Assembly: GCF_020907985.1 (NCBI RefSeq)
Contig: NZ_JAJJPA010000006.1
Location: 62,001 to 126,000, forward strand
Direction: 5' to 3'
From: Kitasatospora humi
GTDB lineage: Bacteria > Actinomycetota > Actinomycetes > Streptomycetales > Streptomycetaceae
DNA length: 64,000 nt
Positions 11,618 to 21,213 of this stretch are shown piece by piece (position 1 is the stretch's first letter; every line of letters begins with the position of its first letter). The position numbers and the translations under genes are program-made. A model generated the notes under the pieces. It was not told where the DNA came from and made no database searches. It worked only from the letters and a program-made list of their open reading frames with translations.

Positions 11618-12661
11618 TCAGACGCCGACCGCCTCCTCCACCTCCTCCTCGGCCGTTGCCGCACGGTCGGCCGCGGTCCGCCGCGCCGCCAGTTCCACCC
11701 GCCGCTCGTACCAGCCACCGGCCGCCACCAGCGCCAGGCCGGCGGCCAGCCAGAGCGCCAGCGAGAGCACCCGGCCGCCGAGGCCGACGCCGCCGCCGAA
11801 GTAGAGGATCGACCGGGTGCCCTCGACGAACCCGGCGCCGTCGTAGAACCGGTGCAGCCAGCCGAACAGGCCGGGCTGCAGGGCGGGCTGGAAGACCCCG
11901 CCGGAACTGGTGAAGTTGAGCATCACGAAGAGCAGCATCAGGGTCAGCGTGGTCCAGCGCCTCAGGAAGCTGTGCAAGCCGGTGCCGATCATGACGATGC
12001 CGGCCGCGTAGAGCCAGGCGAGCGCCCAGACCTCCGCCTGCCGGTGGTCCACGACGTGGTAGACGGGCCCGGCGACGACGATCCCGATCACGCTGACCGC
12101 GAGCGAGACGGCCAGGCCGACCAGCGCGCGGCCGCGCATCGAGAGTGCGGCCCCGGCCGCACCGATCACCGCCACGCTGCCGTAGGCGCCGACGCTCAGT
12201 GCCACCAGCAGGAAGAAGATCCCCTGCCCGGTCGGGTCGCCACTGGCCGTCGGGACCAGGTCGGTGGTCCTCATCGGCACTCCCTGGGCGTCGGCGACCT
12301 GGGTGAACACCTCCTGGACGGCGGTCTTGGAGGAGTCCGAGTTGGCCGTGGCGACCAGCAGTTCGGGGTTCCTGGCGTCCGGCACGAAGGCGCCGACCAG
12401 GCGCCGCTGCTCGACCTGGTGGGCGCCCGCCGCGCGGTCCGGCACGGTGCTGACGTCCAGCGCGCCGCCCGCCCGCTGCTGGATCCCGGCGGCCAGTGCC
12501 CGGGCCTGCGGGCCGTCGCCGATCACGGCCACCTGGAGGTGGTGCGGCGTGGGCTGGTGGAAGGCGCCCTGGTAGGCGAGCGCCATGCCCAGGCACATCA
12601 GCAGCGGGGTGAGCAGGTGGCTGACGAGGTGGGTGAGTGCGTGCCGGGTGGAGGCGGTCAT
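11618..12661 (-). CDS. ABC-2/YhgE-Pip-like integral membrane protein
   Basis: A 347-residue protein with one N-terminal helix (LLTPLLMCLGMALAYQGAF), a soluble external domain of about 130 residues (QVAVIGDGPQARALAAGIQ ... VPTASGDPTGQGIFFL), then five or six C-terminal helices. This is the topology of the ABC-2 permease-like/YhgE-Pip (DUF3533-like) family, often linked to export of drugs or lipids. The acidic tail EEEVEEAVGV is cytoplasmic. There is no neighbouring ATPase, so it probably does not form a standard ABC transporter. Its promoter region faces the phosphatase gene and contains paired 19-nt repeats at 12718 that may be an operator. Such genes are usually controlled by TetR proteins, none of which is adjacent here. 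Confidence 0.7.
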   Translation of the reverse strand: MTASTRHALTHLVSHLLTPLLMCLGMALAYQGAFHQPTPHHLQVAVIGDGPQARALAAGIQQRAGGALDVSTVPDRAAGAHQVEQRRLVGAFVPDARNPELLVATANSDSSKTAVQEVFTQVADAQGVPMRTTDLVPTASGDPTGQGIFFLLVALSVGAYGSVAVIGAAGAALSMRGRALVGLAVSLAVSVIGIVVAGPVYHVVDHRQAEVWALAWLYAAGIVMIGTGLHSFLRRWTTLTLMLLFVMLNFTSSGGVFQPALQPGLFGWLHRFYDGAGFVEGTRSILYFGGGVGLGGRVLSLALWLAAGLALVAAGGWYERRVELAARRTAADRAATAEEEVEEAVGV

Positions 12662-12717
12662 GCCGGGCGCGTCCCTTCGGATGATGAGTTGGCTATTGCA
12701 ACTGACGGGGCTGAGTC

Positions 12718-12757
12718 AAAGGTGCTAAATGCAACCTTTAAGGTGCACTATACAACC
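12718..12757. promoter_or_regulatory. Paired 19-nt direct repeats, candidate operator
   Basis: Two direct repeats with the pattern AAGGTGC-N8-CAACC (12718-12736 and 12739-12757), 14 of 19 bases identical and offset by 21 nt, about two helical turns. Between and across them is the odd palindrome ACCTT-T-AAGGT. They lie in a locally AT-rich strip upstream of the membrane protein at 12661, whose minus-strand promoter may use TTGACT. This fits a repressor site. The rest of 12662-13017 holds the GC repeats listed separately and no gene. Confidence 0.45.
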
Positions 12758-12840
12758 GGTGCCTCGAACGGCCCATTCCGCGCAGCGCCGACGGCGTCCT
12801 GCGGGCTGCACCGTGGGGCCGCCGGGCCCCGGTCGGACGC

Positions 12841-12927
12841 CGGTCTCCACCCGGCCCCGGCCCGGAGTCCGCCGGTCTCCACCCGGCCCCGGCTCGTAAT
12901 CCGCCCCGGCCTCCACCCGGCCCGAGC
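12841..12927. repeat. Three copies of a 21-nt GC-rich repeat
   Basis: Copies at 12841, 12873 and 12907. The first two are identical (CGGTCTCCACCCGGCCCCGG plus one base) and the third has three changes; the spacing is 32-34 nt. They lie in the 5' region of the SpoIIE phosphatase gene. Function unknown. Confidence 0.7.
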
Positions 12928-13017
12928 TGCCGGCGCCGGCCGCCGATGCCCCGTTCGCCCCAGCGGTGGGAAAATGGGAGGCCAACGCGGGAAGCCCCCC
13001 TTCGAACGGCGGCAGCC

Positions 13018-16000
13018 ATGGACGCAGTCGGTCAGGAGAGCGGCAACGACGACCGTCGCAGTGCGGCGGACGGCACCCTGGGTCGCGCCGAGGGCCTGCA
13101 GATGGTGCCGATCGCCACCGCGCTGATCCGGCGCGACGGGCGGATCCTGCACTGGAGCGAGGATGCCGAGGCGCTGCTCGGCTACACCGCCGCCGAGGCC
13201 GTGGGACAGCCCGCCGCCCGGCTGCTGGCCACCGAGGAGCAGCGCCCCGAAGTGCTCTCACTGTTCGAGTCGATCCTCGCCGGGCAGCCGTGGTCCGGCG
13301 TCTTCCCGGTGCTCCACCGCTCCGGCCACTTCGTCGACCTGGAGTTCCGCACCCACCCGATAGCCGGCCCGGACGGCGAGCCGCTGGTGCTCGCGGTGGC
13401 CTCCGACGTCACCGCGCTGCGCCGGATCCAGGCCGACCTGGCGATCCTGGACGGCTTCTTCAGCCAGTCCCCGGTGGGCATGGCGGTCTACGACGACGAG
13501 CTGCGCTTCATCCGGCTCAACCAGGCCCTGGCCCGGATCAACGGGGTGTCGGTGGCCGGCCACCTGGGCCGGCGGATCACCGAGGTGCTGCCCGGCATCA
13601 ACGCGGACGAGATCGAGGCCGTGATGCGCCACGTGCTGGACACCGGGGACGTCGTGCTGGACGCCCGCTCGCACGGCATCACGGCCGGCGACCCGGGCCG
13701 GGAGCACGCCTGGTCGGCCTCGTACTTCCGGCTGGAGGACCCGCCGGGCAAGGTGCACGGGGTCAGCTCCACCATCATCGACGTCACCGACCGCTACCAG
13801 GCCGAGTCGCGGGCCGCCCGGGCCCAGGAGCGGCTGGCCCTGCTGGTGGACGCCAGCGCCTCCATCGGCACCACACTCGATCTGCACACCACCGCAAGGG
13901 AGTTGGCCGACGCACTGGTGCCCAGGGTGGCAGACCTGAGCGGGGTTTTCGTGCTGGACCCGCTGGTCGGCACCGAGCCCGTGCCGCCCGGCGCCGGGGT
14001 GCGGGTGCGCCGGCTGGCGCTGGCCACCTCCCTGCCGGACTACCCGACCGAGTACCTGCCGATCGACGCGGTCTACGACATCGACCCCACCTCCCCGTAC
14101 GCCCGGGCGATGGCCGACGGCCGCACCATGGTGGTGCCGTCCTGGGACCTGCCGCCGCTGGCCACCGGCTTCAGCGGCGAGCAGATGCGCGACTTCCTCC
14201 GCCGCCGCTCCCGCTCGGTGCGGATCACCCCGCTGGTGGCCCGCGGCACGGTGCTCGGCATGGTGGTCTACTCCCGGCGCCGCGCGCGCGAGTCGTTCGC
14301 CGCCGAGGACATCACGCTCGGCGACGAGTTGACCTCCCGGGCCGCCGTGGCGATCGACAACGCCCGGCTCTACACCCTGGAGCGGCGGGCCGCCGAGGCC
14401 CGCCAGCGCGCACTGGACCAGGCCAACACCGCGACCGGCCGACTGGCCCTGCTGAACGAGGCGTCCAGCCGGATCGGCACCACCCTGGACCTGCCGCGCA
14501 CCGCCGAGGAGCTGGTCGAGGTGGTGATCGGGCGGTTCGCCGACTTCGTCACGGTCGACCTGCTGGAGGCGGTGCTGCTCGGCGACGAGACGCCGACCCT
14601 GCCGTCCTCCGGTTCGGCCACCATGCGCGCGGTGGCGGTCGGCGAGGTCGACGGAGGGGAGATCCTGACCGGGGCCGCCGACCCGGTGGGCGGCAGCTCT
14701 CAGTCGGCCGCACTGTACGCGCAGAGCCTGCGCACCGGGCACTCGATCCTGGTGCCCCGGGTGACCGAGGAGAACCTGGCCACCATCGTCGCCTCCCCCG
14801 ACCGGATCCAGCCGGCCCTGGAGTCCGGCATCCACTCCTACCTGATGGTCCCGCTGGTGGCCCGCGGCCGGGTGCTCGGCGGCGCCGAGTTCATGCGGCT
14901 GCGCGGCAACCCCGAGCCGTTCGGCGCGGCCGACCTGGCGCTGGCCGAGGAGTTGGTCGCCCGGGCGGCGGTGGCGATCGACAACGCCCGTCTCTACCGC
15001 CGGGAGCGGGACACCGCGTTGACCCTGCAGCGCAGCCTGCTGCCGCAGCAGGTGCACGACTCGCCGGGCCTGGAGGTCGCCCACCGCTACCTGCCGGCCA
15101 GCCAGCTCAGCGAGGTCGGCGGCGACTGGTTCGACGTGGTCCCGCTGCCCTGCGGCCGGGTGGCGCTGGTGGTCGGCGACGTCACCGGGCACGGCCTGCG
15201 GGCCGCCGCGACCATGGGCCAACTCCGCACCGTGGCACGAACGTTGATCACCCTGGATCTGGATCCGGCGCGGGTGCTGCACCAGCTGGACGAGGCGGCG
15301 ACCAGCGCCAGCGAGGGGGCCGGCGAGGGCCAGTACGCGACCTGCGTCTGCGTGGTGCTCGACCCGGTGGACCGGGTGTGCACGGCTGCCTGCGCCGGAC
15401 ATGTGCCGCCGGTGGTGACGGCACTGGACGGCTCCGTCCAGGTGCTCGACCTGCCGACGGGCGCACCCCTCGGAGTCGGCGGGGTGCCGTTCGAGAGCGT
15501 GGAGTTCACGCTGCCGCCGGACGGCCTGCTGGTGCTCTGCACGGACGGCCTGATCGAGCGCCGGGACCGCGACCTGGACGAGGGCCTGGAACTGCTGCGG
15601 GGCATCGTGGCGCGCCGGCAGCACGCCGAGCTGGAGCAGTCCTGCGACGCGGTGCTGGCGGAGCTGGTCACCGGCGACCGGGAGGACGACATCGCCGTGA
15701 TCATGGCCCGGGCCCGGGTGATCGGCCCGGACCGGATCGCCACCCTGTCCCTGCGCGGCGACCACGCCCAGGTGGGCCACGCCCGGCGGTTCGCCCGCCA
15801 GGTGCTCACCGACTGGGGCCTGGCGGCGCTGATCGACCAGACCGAGCTGCTGACCAGCGAGCTGATCACCAATGCGCTGGTGCACGCCGGCGCCCCCACC
15901 GAGCTGCGGCTCTACCGCCACCAGATGCTGACCGTGGAGGTGTCCGACGTGGACAGCCACTCGCCCCGGATCCGCCGGGCCCACGAGGTCGACGAGGGCG

Positions 16001-16119
16001 GACGCGGCATGCACCTGGTGAACGAGCTGGCGCACCGCTGGGGCAGCCGCGGCACCCGGGACGGCAAGGTGGTCTGGTTCGAACTGGAACTGCCGCTGGG
16101 GGCGGACCAGCCGTACTGA
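13018..16119 (+). CDS. PAS-GAF multi-sensor SpoIIE (PP2C) phosphatase with C-terminal HATPase
   Basis: A 1033-residue cytoplasmic signalling protein. In order: PAS 1 (about 25-130; ALIRRDGRILHWSEDAEALLGY), PAS 2 (about 140-255; FFSQSPVGMAVYDDELRFIRLN), GAF 1 (about 270-450), GAF 2 (about 475-660), a SpoIIE/PP2C phosphatase domain (about 665-880; LQRSLLPQQ, VGGDWFDVV, GDVTGHGLRAAATM, LCTDGLIERR, REDDIAVIMARA) and an RsbW-like histidine-kinase-type ATPase (about 890-1030; ELLTSELITNALVHAG, DEGGRGMHLVNELA). Such proteins dephosphorylate anti-anti-sigma factors and may also phosphorylate them, linking sensed signals to sigma-factor activity. Streptomyces have dozens. The ATG at 13018 is preferred over 12946 by position, though its ribosome site is weak. 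The partner sigma system is not in the window. Confidence 0.9.
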   Translation: MDAVGQESGNDDRRSAADGTLGRAEGLQMVPIATALIRRDGRILHWSEDAEALLGYTAAEAVGQPAARLLATEEQRPEVLSLFESILAGQPWSGVFPVLHRSGHFVDLEFRTHPIAGPDGEPLVLAVASDVTALRRIQADLAILDGFFSQSPVGMAVYDDELRFIRLNQALARINGVSVAGHLGRRITEVLPGINADEIEAVMRHVLDTGDVVLDARSHGITAGDPGREHAWSASYFRLEDPPGKVHGVSSTIIDVTDRYQAESRAARAQERLALLVDASASIGTTLDLHTTARELADALVPRVADLSGVFVLDPLVGTEPVPPGAGVRVRRLALATSLPDYPTEYLPIDAVYDIDPTSPYARAMADGRTMVVPSWDLPPLATGFSGEQMRDFLRRRSRSVRITPLVARGTVLGMVVYSRRRARESFAAEDITLGDELTSRAAVAIDNARLYTLERRAAEARQRALDQANTATGRLALLNEASSRIGTTLDLPRTAEELVEVVIGRFADFVTVDLLEAVLLGDETPTLPSSGSATMRAVAVGEVDGGEILTGAADPVGGSSQSAALYAQSLRTGHSILVPRVTEENLATIVASPDRIQPALESGIHSYLMVPLVARGRVLGGAEFMRLRGNPEPFGAADLALAEELVARAAVAIDNARLYRRERDTALTLQRSLLPQQVHDSPGLEVAHRYLPASQLSEVGGDWFDVVPLPCGRVALVVGDVTGHGLRAAATMGQLRTVARTLITLDLDPARVLHQLDEAATSASEGAGEGQYATCVCVVLDPVDRVCTAACAGHVPPVVTALDGSVQVLDLPTGAPLGVGGVPFESVEFTLPPDGLLVLCTDGLIERRDRDLDEGLELLRGIVARRQHAELEQSCDAVLAELVTGDREDDIAVIMARARVIGPDRIATLSLRGDHAQVGHARRFARQVLTDWGLAALIDQTELLTSELITNALVHAGAPTELRLYRHQMLTVEVSDVDSHSPRIRRAHEVDEGGRGMHLVNELAHRWGSRGTRDGKVVWFELELPLGADQPY

Positions 16120-16232
16120 CGTCCACGGGGGTTGGTGCCAGGGGTCACCTGGGGGTGCATGCCCGAGCGACCGGCGTTCGGCGGTGCCGGGGCGTTCGCG
16201 ACGGCGGCGCCGGGGCGTTCGCGGCGCGCCGC

Positions 16233-16251
16233 CGGGGCGGGTTTCGCCCCG
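16233..16251 (+). terminator. Hairpin downstream of the SpoIIE phosphatase gene
   Basis: Inverted repeat CGGGGCG-GGTTT-CGCCCCG, 113 nt after the stop. It is the best terminator candidate in the 430-nt gap 16120-16549. The rest of that gap is less GC-rich (16290-16545) and looks like a long promoter and leader region for the secreted peptidase; I see no further gene in it. Confidence 0.5.
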
Positions 16252-16549
16252 AGGTCGGTGCCGGGCCTGTTTTCGGACAGCCAAACGGCTATCCCGCGAT
16301 CTTCATCGCAGGCGCACGGCGCGCCGGACTCTCGCCGTCCCGATTGATCTGCAATTGTCCGTCTATCGGACAGTCAAATCTGCTCTCCAAGCAGTTCCTT
16401 CGCCGGCAGCCTCTTGTCTGAAAGGGCGTGGACACGATGGAATGCGTGAGCTTGTCGGGACAGGCGTTCCAGAGGCACGCGTGCGTCCGACCCTCGTACG
16501 CGCACTCTGCCAACCCTCTCCTGACGTCTTATCAGACGAAAGGATGTTC

Positions 16550-19500
16550 ATGATCGGCTGGCGCAAACCGCAGCTCGCAGCCGTCACGCTCACCGCCGCC
16601 TCGCTCGTGCTGGCCTTCGGGACCAGTGCCAACGGCGCTCCGGCCACCGCCGCTCCGAACGCCCAGGCGACGTCGGAGAGCGGCGCCCCCGCTCCGGTGA
16701 TCGTGATTCTCAAGGACCAGCTCACCAGTGCCCCGGCCGACGCCGGCCACCTGGGCGCCCGCAAGAAGGAGGCGAACCAGGCCCAGGCTCCGCTGCTGGC
16801 CAAGGTCCGCGCGGGCGGCGGCACCAACATCAAGAGCTTCGTGGTCGGCAACGCCTTCTCCGCCACCGTCAGCCCGGCGCTGCGCGCCGAGCTCGCCAAC
16901 GACCCGGCGGTGGCCCAGGTGATCGCCGACGAGACCGTGCGGGTCACCCCGCCGGCCCCGGCCAAGCCCGGCACCGGCACCGGCACCGGCACCGCCCAGG
17001 CCCCCAAGACCGCCACCGCTCCGTCGGTCGCCAAGGGCGACTCGCAGGACCCCAACGCGGTCTGCCCGAGCGACCCCGCCAAGCCGCTGCTCGAGCCCGA
17101 GGCGCTGTACTCGACGCACACCGAGTCCACCGCCGGCGCCCCCGGCGCGCACGAGATCGCGGACGGCACCGGCGTCAAGGTCGCCTACATCGCGGACGGC
17201 CTCGACCCCAACAACCCGGACTTCATCCGGCCCGACGGCTCGCACGTCATCACCGACTACCAGGACTTCTCCGGCCAGGGCTTCTTCGCCCCCGCCGGTG
17301 ACGCCGAGGCGTTCGGGGACGCCTCCGCCATGGTCGCCCAGGGTCGGCAGAGCTACGACGTGTCGAAGTTCGTCAACACCACCCACCCGCTGCCCGCCGG
17401 CTGCAACATCCGGATCGAGGGCATCTCGCCGGGCGCTTCGCTGGTGGCCCTCAAGGCCGGTGGCGAGACCTTCCCGAACTCGGCGATCCTGCAGTCCATC
17501 GACTACGCGGTCACGGTCGCCCACGTCGACGTGCTCAACGAGTCGTTCGGCAGCAACGTGACGCCGGACAGCGGTGCCCACGACACCATCTCGCTCTTCA
17601 ACGACATGGCGGCCAAGGCCGGTGTCACCGTCACCGTCTCCAGCGGCGACGCGGGCATCAACGGCACCGTCGGCACCCCGTCGACCGACCCCAACGTGAT
17701 CTCCACCGGCGCGTCGACCGACAACCAGAACTACGCCCAGACCGGCTACGCGGCCTTCCAGTTCTCCAACGGCACCTGGGCCAACAACCGGATCTCGGCG
17801 CTGTCCTCCGGCGGTGTCACCCAGGCCGGGCGCACCGTCGACCTGGTCGCCCCCGGTGAGTCGGACTGGGCGCTCTGCTCGGCCGACGTCTCGATCTACA
17901 CCGAGTGCACCGACTTCAACGGCAAGGGCAGCCCGATCCAGCCGTTCGGCGGTACCAGCCAGGCCGCCCCGCTGACCGCCGGCGCCGCCGCCGACGTCAT
18001 CCAGGCCTACCGGGACAGCCACCAGGGCACCTCGCCGTCGCCCGCGCTGGTCAAGAAGTTCCTCACCGGCACCGCCGCCGACCTCGGCCTGCCGGCCGAC
18101 GAGCAGGGCGCGGGTCTGCTGAACGTCCGGGCCGCCGTCGAGGCCGCCCGCGGCTACCAGGCGCCCGCCGGTGACCAGAAGAGCAGCACCGTCGCCGTGA
18201 CGACCGGTCAGATCGACGACACCGGCCAGCCCGGCACCACCCGCACCGCCGACGTCACGGTGGTCAACACCAGCGCCAAGCCGCAGACGGTGGCCGCGAG
18301 CACCCGCACCTTCACCCCGCTCGGCGACGCCCAGCAGACGGTGCAGATCAACTCCAGCACCGACCCGCAGTTCCCCTACGCCACCAACGGCGCGCCGTGG
18401 GTCGCCCACAAGGTGACCTTCGACGTCCCGGCCGGCGCCGACCGGCTGGCCGCGTCGATCGCCTGGCAGGGCGCCCCGCAGAAGAACGGCACCGCCACGG
18501 TCACCCCGGTGGTCCGGATGACCCTGCTGGACCCGTCCGGCCGGTTCCAGACCAACACCCGTCCGCAGGGCGGCCCGGTCTCGGCCAACTTCGGCATCGT
18601 GGACGTCCCGCACCCGGTGGCCGGCAAGTGGACCGCCGTGCTCTACACCCCCGCGGGCAGCGCCGGCTTCACCGGCCCGGTGCTGCTGGACACCGCCACC
18701 CAGAAGGCGGTTCCGGCGGGCGCGGTGAGCCCGCAGGTCACCGACCTGAAGCCGGGCCAGTCCAAGACCCTCAAGGTGCAGCTGACCACCCCGCCGGCCG
18801 GCGGTGACGCCACCGAGTCGGTCGTGCTCTCCAACTCCAACGGCACCACCACCAGCGTCCCGGTGGTGCTGCGCAGCCTGGTGCCGCTGAACGGCTCCAC
18901 GGGCACCTTCACCGGCGACATCACCGGTGGCAACGCCCGCGCCGGCTCGCCCGCGCAGACCTTCGCCTGGGCGTTCGACGTGCCGAAGGGCCACCAGGAC
19001 CTGCGGGTCGGCCTGACCGTCGCCAAGGACCCGAACCTGCTGATGCAGGGCGTGCTGGTCAGCCCCAACGGCACCCCGGTCGACGCCGAGTCCAACGCGG
19101 TCTTCGACGCCAAGGGCAACATCTCCAGCACCACGGCCGGGGTCTCGGCCACCACCGTCAACCCGGTCGCGGGCCGCTGGCGGTTCGTGCTGAACGTCTA
19201 CAACCCGGTCTCCGGCGCCGAGCTCAGCCAGCCCTTCACCGGCACCGTCGGCCTCGACCAGGACAAGGCCGGCGCGCCCGGCCTGCCGAACTCGACGAGC
19301 AGCAAGCTGCCGGCCGGCAAGCCGGTCCAGGTGACGGTGAACTACACCAACAACACCGCCGCCGTGCAGCAGGTGCTGGCCGACCCGCGGCTCGACAACC
19401 GGGTGGACCTGCCGCTGGTGCCGCTCGGCGGCTCGGCCACCGTGTCGCTGCCGCTGACCGCCAGCTCCACGGTTCCGGGCTTCATGGTTCCGCCGGGCAC

Positions 19501-20029
19501 CGACTCGCTGACCGGCGTGGCGGGCTCCACCACCCCGGCCCAGCTGGAGCTGAGCGGCCCGACCGGCTCGCCCGACCTGTTCGGCGACCTGAAGAAGGCC
19601 CAGGACGGCTCCACCGTCTCCGTGGTCAAGGACTCCGGCAGCGCCTCGCAGCCGATCGTCCCCGGCTTCTGGGGCACCTACGTCCAGCAGATCGGCCCGT
19701 TCCCGGCGGCCGGCGCCCCGGCCGGCAGCTCCAACCTGACCGCCTCGGCGCACACCCTGGCGTTCGACCCGGCGCTGACCTCCAGCACCGGTGACCCGTA
19801 CGCCGCCGCCTACAACGCCACCGCTCCCGCGGTCACCCCGCTGTCGCTGCAGCCGGGCGCCAGCGGCAGCCTGCAGCTCACCATCACCCCGCAGGGCAAG
19901 AAGGGCAGCGTCGTGCACGGCGTGCTGTACCTGGTGTCCGGCCCGGCCGGTGCGGCGCTGGCGAACAACACCATCAGCGTCACGGGTTCCGTCCTCGCGG
20001 CGCTCCCGTACAGCTACACCGTGAGCTGA
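16550..20029 (+). CDS. Large secreted S8/S53-like serine peptidase
   Basis: A 1159-residue exported protein. Residues 1-30 form a signal peptide (LTAASLVLAFGTSANGA). About 48-132 is an I9-type propeptide (PVIVILKDQ ... DETVRV). The peptidase domain spans about 200-500, and the last 650 residues read as repeated beta-sandwich modules. The serine motif FGGTSQAAP (S470) is clear. However, the usual Asp position reads VAYIADGLD with Ala at that place, no HGTH motif exists, the region instead carries EAFGD (E253, D257), and the oxyanion position is Asp in SSGDAG (D367). That is a sedolisin-like Glu/Asp/Asp/Ser set. I use the ATG at 16550, with GAAAGGA 5 nt upstream; an ATG at 16544 is an alternative. 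Extracellular proteolysis is inferred. Databases would probably call it S8. Confidence 0.85.
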   Translation: MIGWRKPQLAAVTLTAASLVLAFGTSANGAPATAAPNAQATSESGAPAPVIVILKDQLTSAPADAGHLGARKKEANQAQAPLLAKVRAGGGTNIKSFVVGNAFSATVSPALRAELANDPAVAQVIADETVRVTPPAPAKPGTGTGTGTAQAPKTATAPSVAKGDSQDPNAVCPSDPAKPLLEPEALYSTHTESTAGAPGAHEIADGTGVKVAYIADGLDPNNPDFIRPDGSHVITDYQDFSGQGFFAPAGDAEAFGDASAMVAQGRQSYDVSKFVNTTHPLPAGCNIRIEGISPGASLVALKAGGETFPNSAILQSIDYAVTVAHVDVLNESFGSNVTPDSGAHDTISLFNDMAAKAGVTVTVSSGDAGINGTVGTPSTDPNVISTGASTDNQNYAQTGYAAFQFSNGTWANNRISALSSGGVTQAGRTVDLVAPGESDWALCSADVSIYTECTDFNGKGSPIQPFGGTSQAAPLTAGAAADVIQAYRDSHQGTSPSPALVKKFLTGTAADLGLPADEQGAGLLNVRAAVEAARGYQAPAGDQKSSTVAVTTGQIDDTGQPGTTRTADVTVVNTSAKPQTVAASTRTFTPLGDAQQTVQINSSTDPQFPYATNGAPWVAHKVTFDVPAGADRLAASIAWQGAPQKNGTATVTPVVRMTLLDPSGRFQTNTRPQGGPVSANFGIVDVPHPVAGKWTAVLYTPAGSAGFTGPVLLDTATQKAVPAGAVSPQVTDLKPGQSKTLKVQLTTPPAGGDATESVVLSNSNGTTTSVPVVLRSLVPLNGSTGTFTGDITGGNARAGSPAQTFAWAFDVPKGHQDLRVGLTVAKDPNLLMQGVLVSPNGTPVDAESNAVFDAKGNISSTTAGVSATTVNPVAGRWRFVLNVYNPVSGAELSQPFTGTVGLDQDKAGAPGLPNSTSSKLPAGKPVQVTVNYTNNTAAVQQVLADPRLDNRVDLPLVPLGGSATVSLPLTASSTVPGFMVPPGTDSLTGVAGSTTPAQLELSGPTGSPDLFGDLKKAQDGSTVSVVKDSGSASQPIVPGFWGTYVQQIGPFPAAGAPAGSSNLTASAHTLAFDPALTSSTGDPYAAAYNATAPAVTPLSLQPGASGSLQLTITPQGKKGSVVHGVLYLVSGPAGAALANNTISVTGSVLAALPYSYTVS

Positions 20030-20046
20030 CGCTCACCGCCCGGTTC

Positions 20047-20078
20047 GAGGCCGTCCCCACCCGCGTGGGGGCGGCCTC
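20047..20078 (+). terminator. Strong terminator of the secreted peptidase gene
   Basis: Near-perfect 14-bp stem (GAGGCCG-T-CCCCAC pairing with GTGGGG-G-CGGCCTC, one wobble pair) with a CCGC loop, 18 nt after the stop. It is followed by CGTCC rather than a T-run. It separates the peptidase from endonuclease IV. Confidence 0.8.
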
Positions 20079-20102
20079 GTCCACGTGTGGCACCCTCGGT
20101 GC

Positions 20103-21071
20103 GTGAACGCCGCATCCCGCTCCCCCGTCCGCAACCCGATCGGCGCCCACGTGCCGGTGGCCGGGCGCGGCCTGGTCGGCACCGGCCTGGCCTACAACGA
20201 GCGGATCGGTGGCGAGGCGGTGCAGGTCTTCGTGGCCAATCCGCGCGGCTGGGCCACCCCCGCCGGGAACCCCGCCCACGACGAGGCGTTCCGCACCGCC
20301 TGCGCCGAGCAGGGCATCCCCGCCTACGTCCACGCGCCCTACCTGATCAACTTCGGCTCCGACAGCGTCACCACCCGCGAGCGGTCCACCGCCTCGCTGC
20401 GCCACTCGCTGCTGCGCGGCCACGCCATCGGCGCCCTCGGGGTAGTGGTGCACACCGGCTCCTCGATCGGCGCCGACCGGCGGGCTGCGGCGATGGCGCA
20501 GGTCCGCGCCGATCTGCGGCCGCTGCTGGACGAACTGGACGCCCTGGGCGACGCGGCCCCCTGGTTGCTGCTCGAACCCACGGCCGGCCAGGGCGCCTCG
20601 CTCTGCTCGCGGCTGGAGGAGCTCGCCGAGTACCTGGACGTGCTGGACCGCCACCCCCGGGTCGGCGTCTGCCTCGACACCTGCCACGCCTTCGCGGCCG
20701 GCCACGACCTCGCCGCCCCCGGCGGCGTCGCCGCCGCACTCGACGCCCTCACGGACGCCGCCGGTCCCGGCCGCCTGCGCCTGATCCACGCCAACGACTC
20801 CAAGGACGTCGCCGGCGCCCGCAAGGACCGGCACGCCAACATCGACGACGGGCACATCGGCGCCGCCGCCTTCCGCGATCTCCTCGCCCACCCCGCCACC
20901 GCCGGTGTCCCCTTCATCCTGGAGACCCCCGACCGCTCCGCCGCCCCCGGCTTCGGCCACCCCGCGGACGTCGCCCTGCTGAAGCGGCTACGCGCGGAAG
21001 CGGCCGCGGCACCAGCGGCCACGCCGGATCGACGAGCCGCCCGTCGACGACCGGCCCACCGGACTGCTTGA
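20103..21071 (+). CDS. nfo: Deoxyribonuclease IV (endonuclease IV, AP endonuclease)
   Basis: A 322-residue TIM-barrel AP endonuclease that nicks 5' of abasic sites in base-excision repair, using three metal ions. Metal-binding motifs are VVHTGSSIG, LLLEPTAGQG (Glu), GVCLDTCHAFAAGHD (Asp and His), LIHANDSKD, RHANIDDGHIG (the conserved Asp-x-His) and FILETPD. They occur in family order, and the length is slightly above the usual 280 because of an Ala/Arg-rich C-terminal tail. Start: GTG at 20103 just before NPIGAHVPVAG; an upstream GTG at 20085 is in frame but lies next to the terminator hairpin. It appears to be a single-gene unit. The symbol follows the E. coli gene. Confidence 0.9.
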   Translation: MNAASRSPVRNPIGAHVPVAGRGLVGTGLAYNERIGGEAVQVFVANPRGWATPAGNPAHDEAFRTACAEQGIPAYVHAPYLINFGSDSVTTRERSTASLRHSLLRGHAIGALGVVVHTGSSIGADRRAAAMAQVRADLRPLLDELDALGDAAPWLLLEPTAGQGASLCSRLEELAEYLDVLDRHPRVGVCLDTCHAFAAGHDLAAPGGVAAALDALTDAAGPGRLRLIHANDSKDVAGARKDRHANIDDGHIGAAAFRDLLAHPATAGVPFILETPDRSAAPGFGHPADVALLKRLRAEAAAAPAATPDRRAARRRPAHRTA

Positions 21072-21213
21072 CCAGGCGGGAGTACGGCACGGCCCAGTGG
21101 GTGAGGGCCGCGGTCGTCAGGGCCGGGCCCCCACCAGGTGCCGGCGCTGCCCAGCGGCCGGACCGGGCGCCAGAGTTTCCGGACGGTGCACTCCCGGGCC
21201 GTGCGCGCGGGGC

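Noticed and set aside
16532..19918. 1128-codon minus-strand frame opposite the secreted peptidase
   Set aside because: Low-complexity Gly/Arg/Val composition and no recognisable domain; the plus strand has a clear peptidase. Shadow frame.
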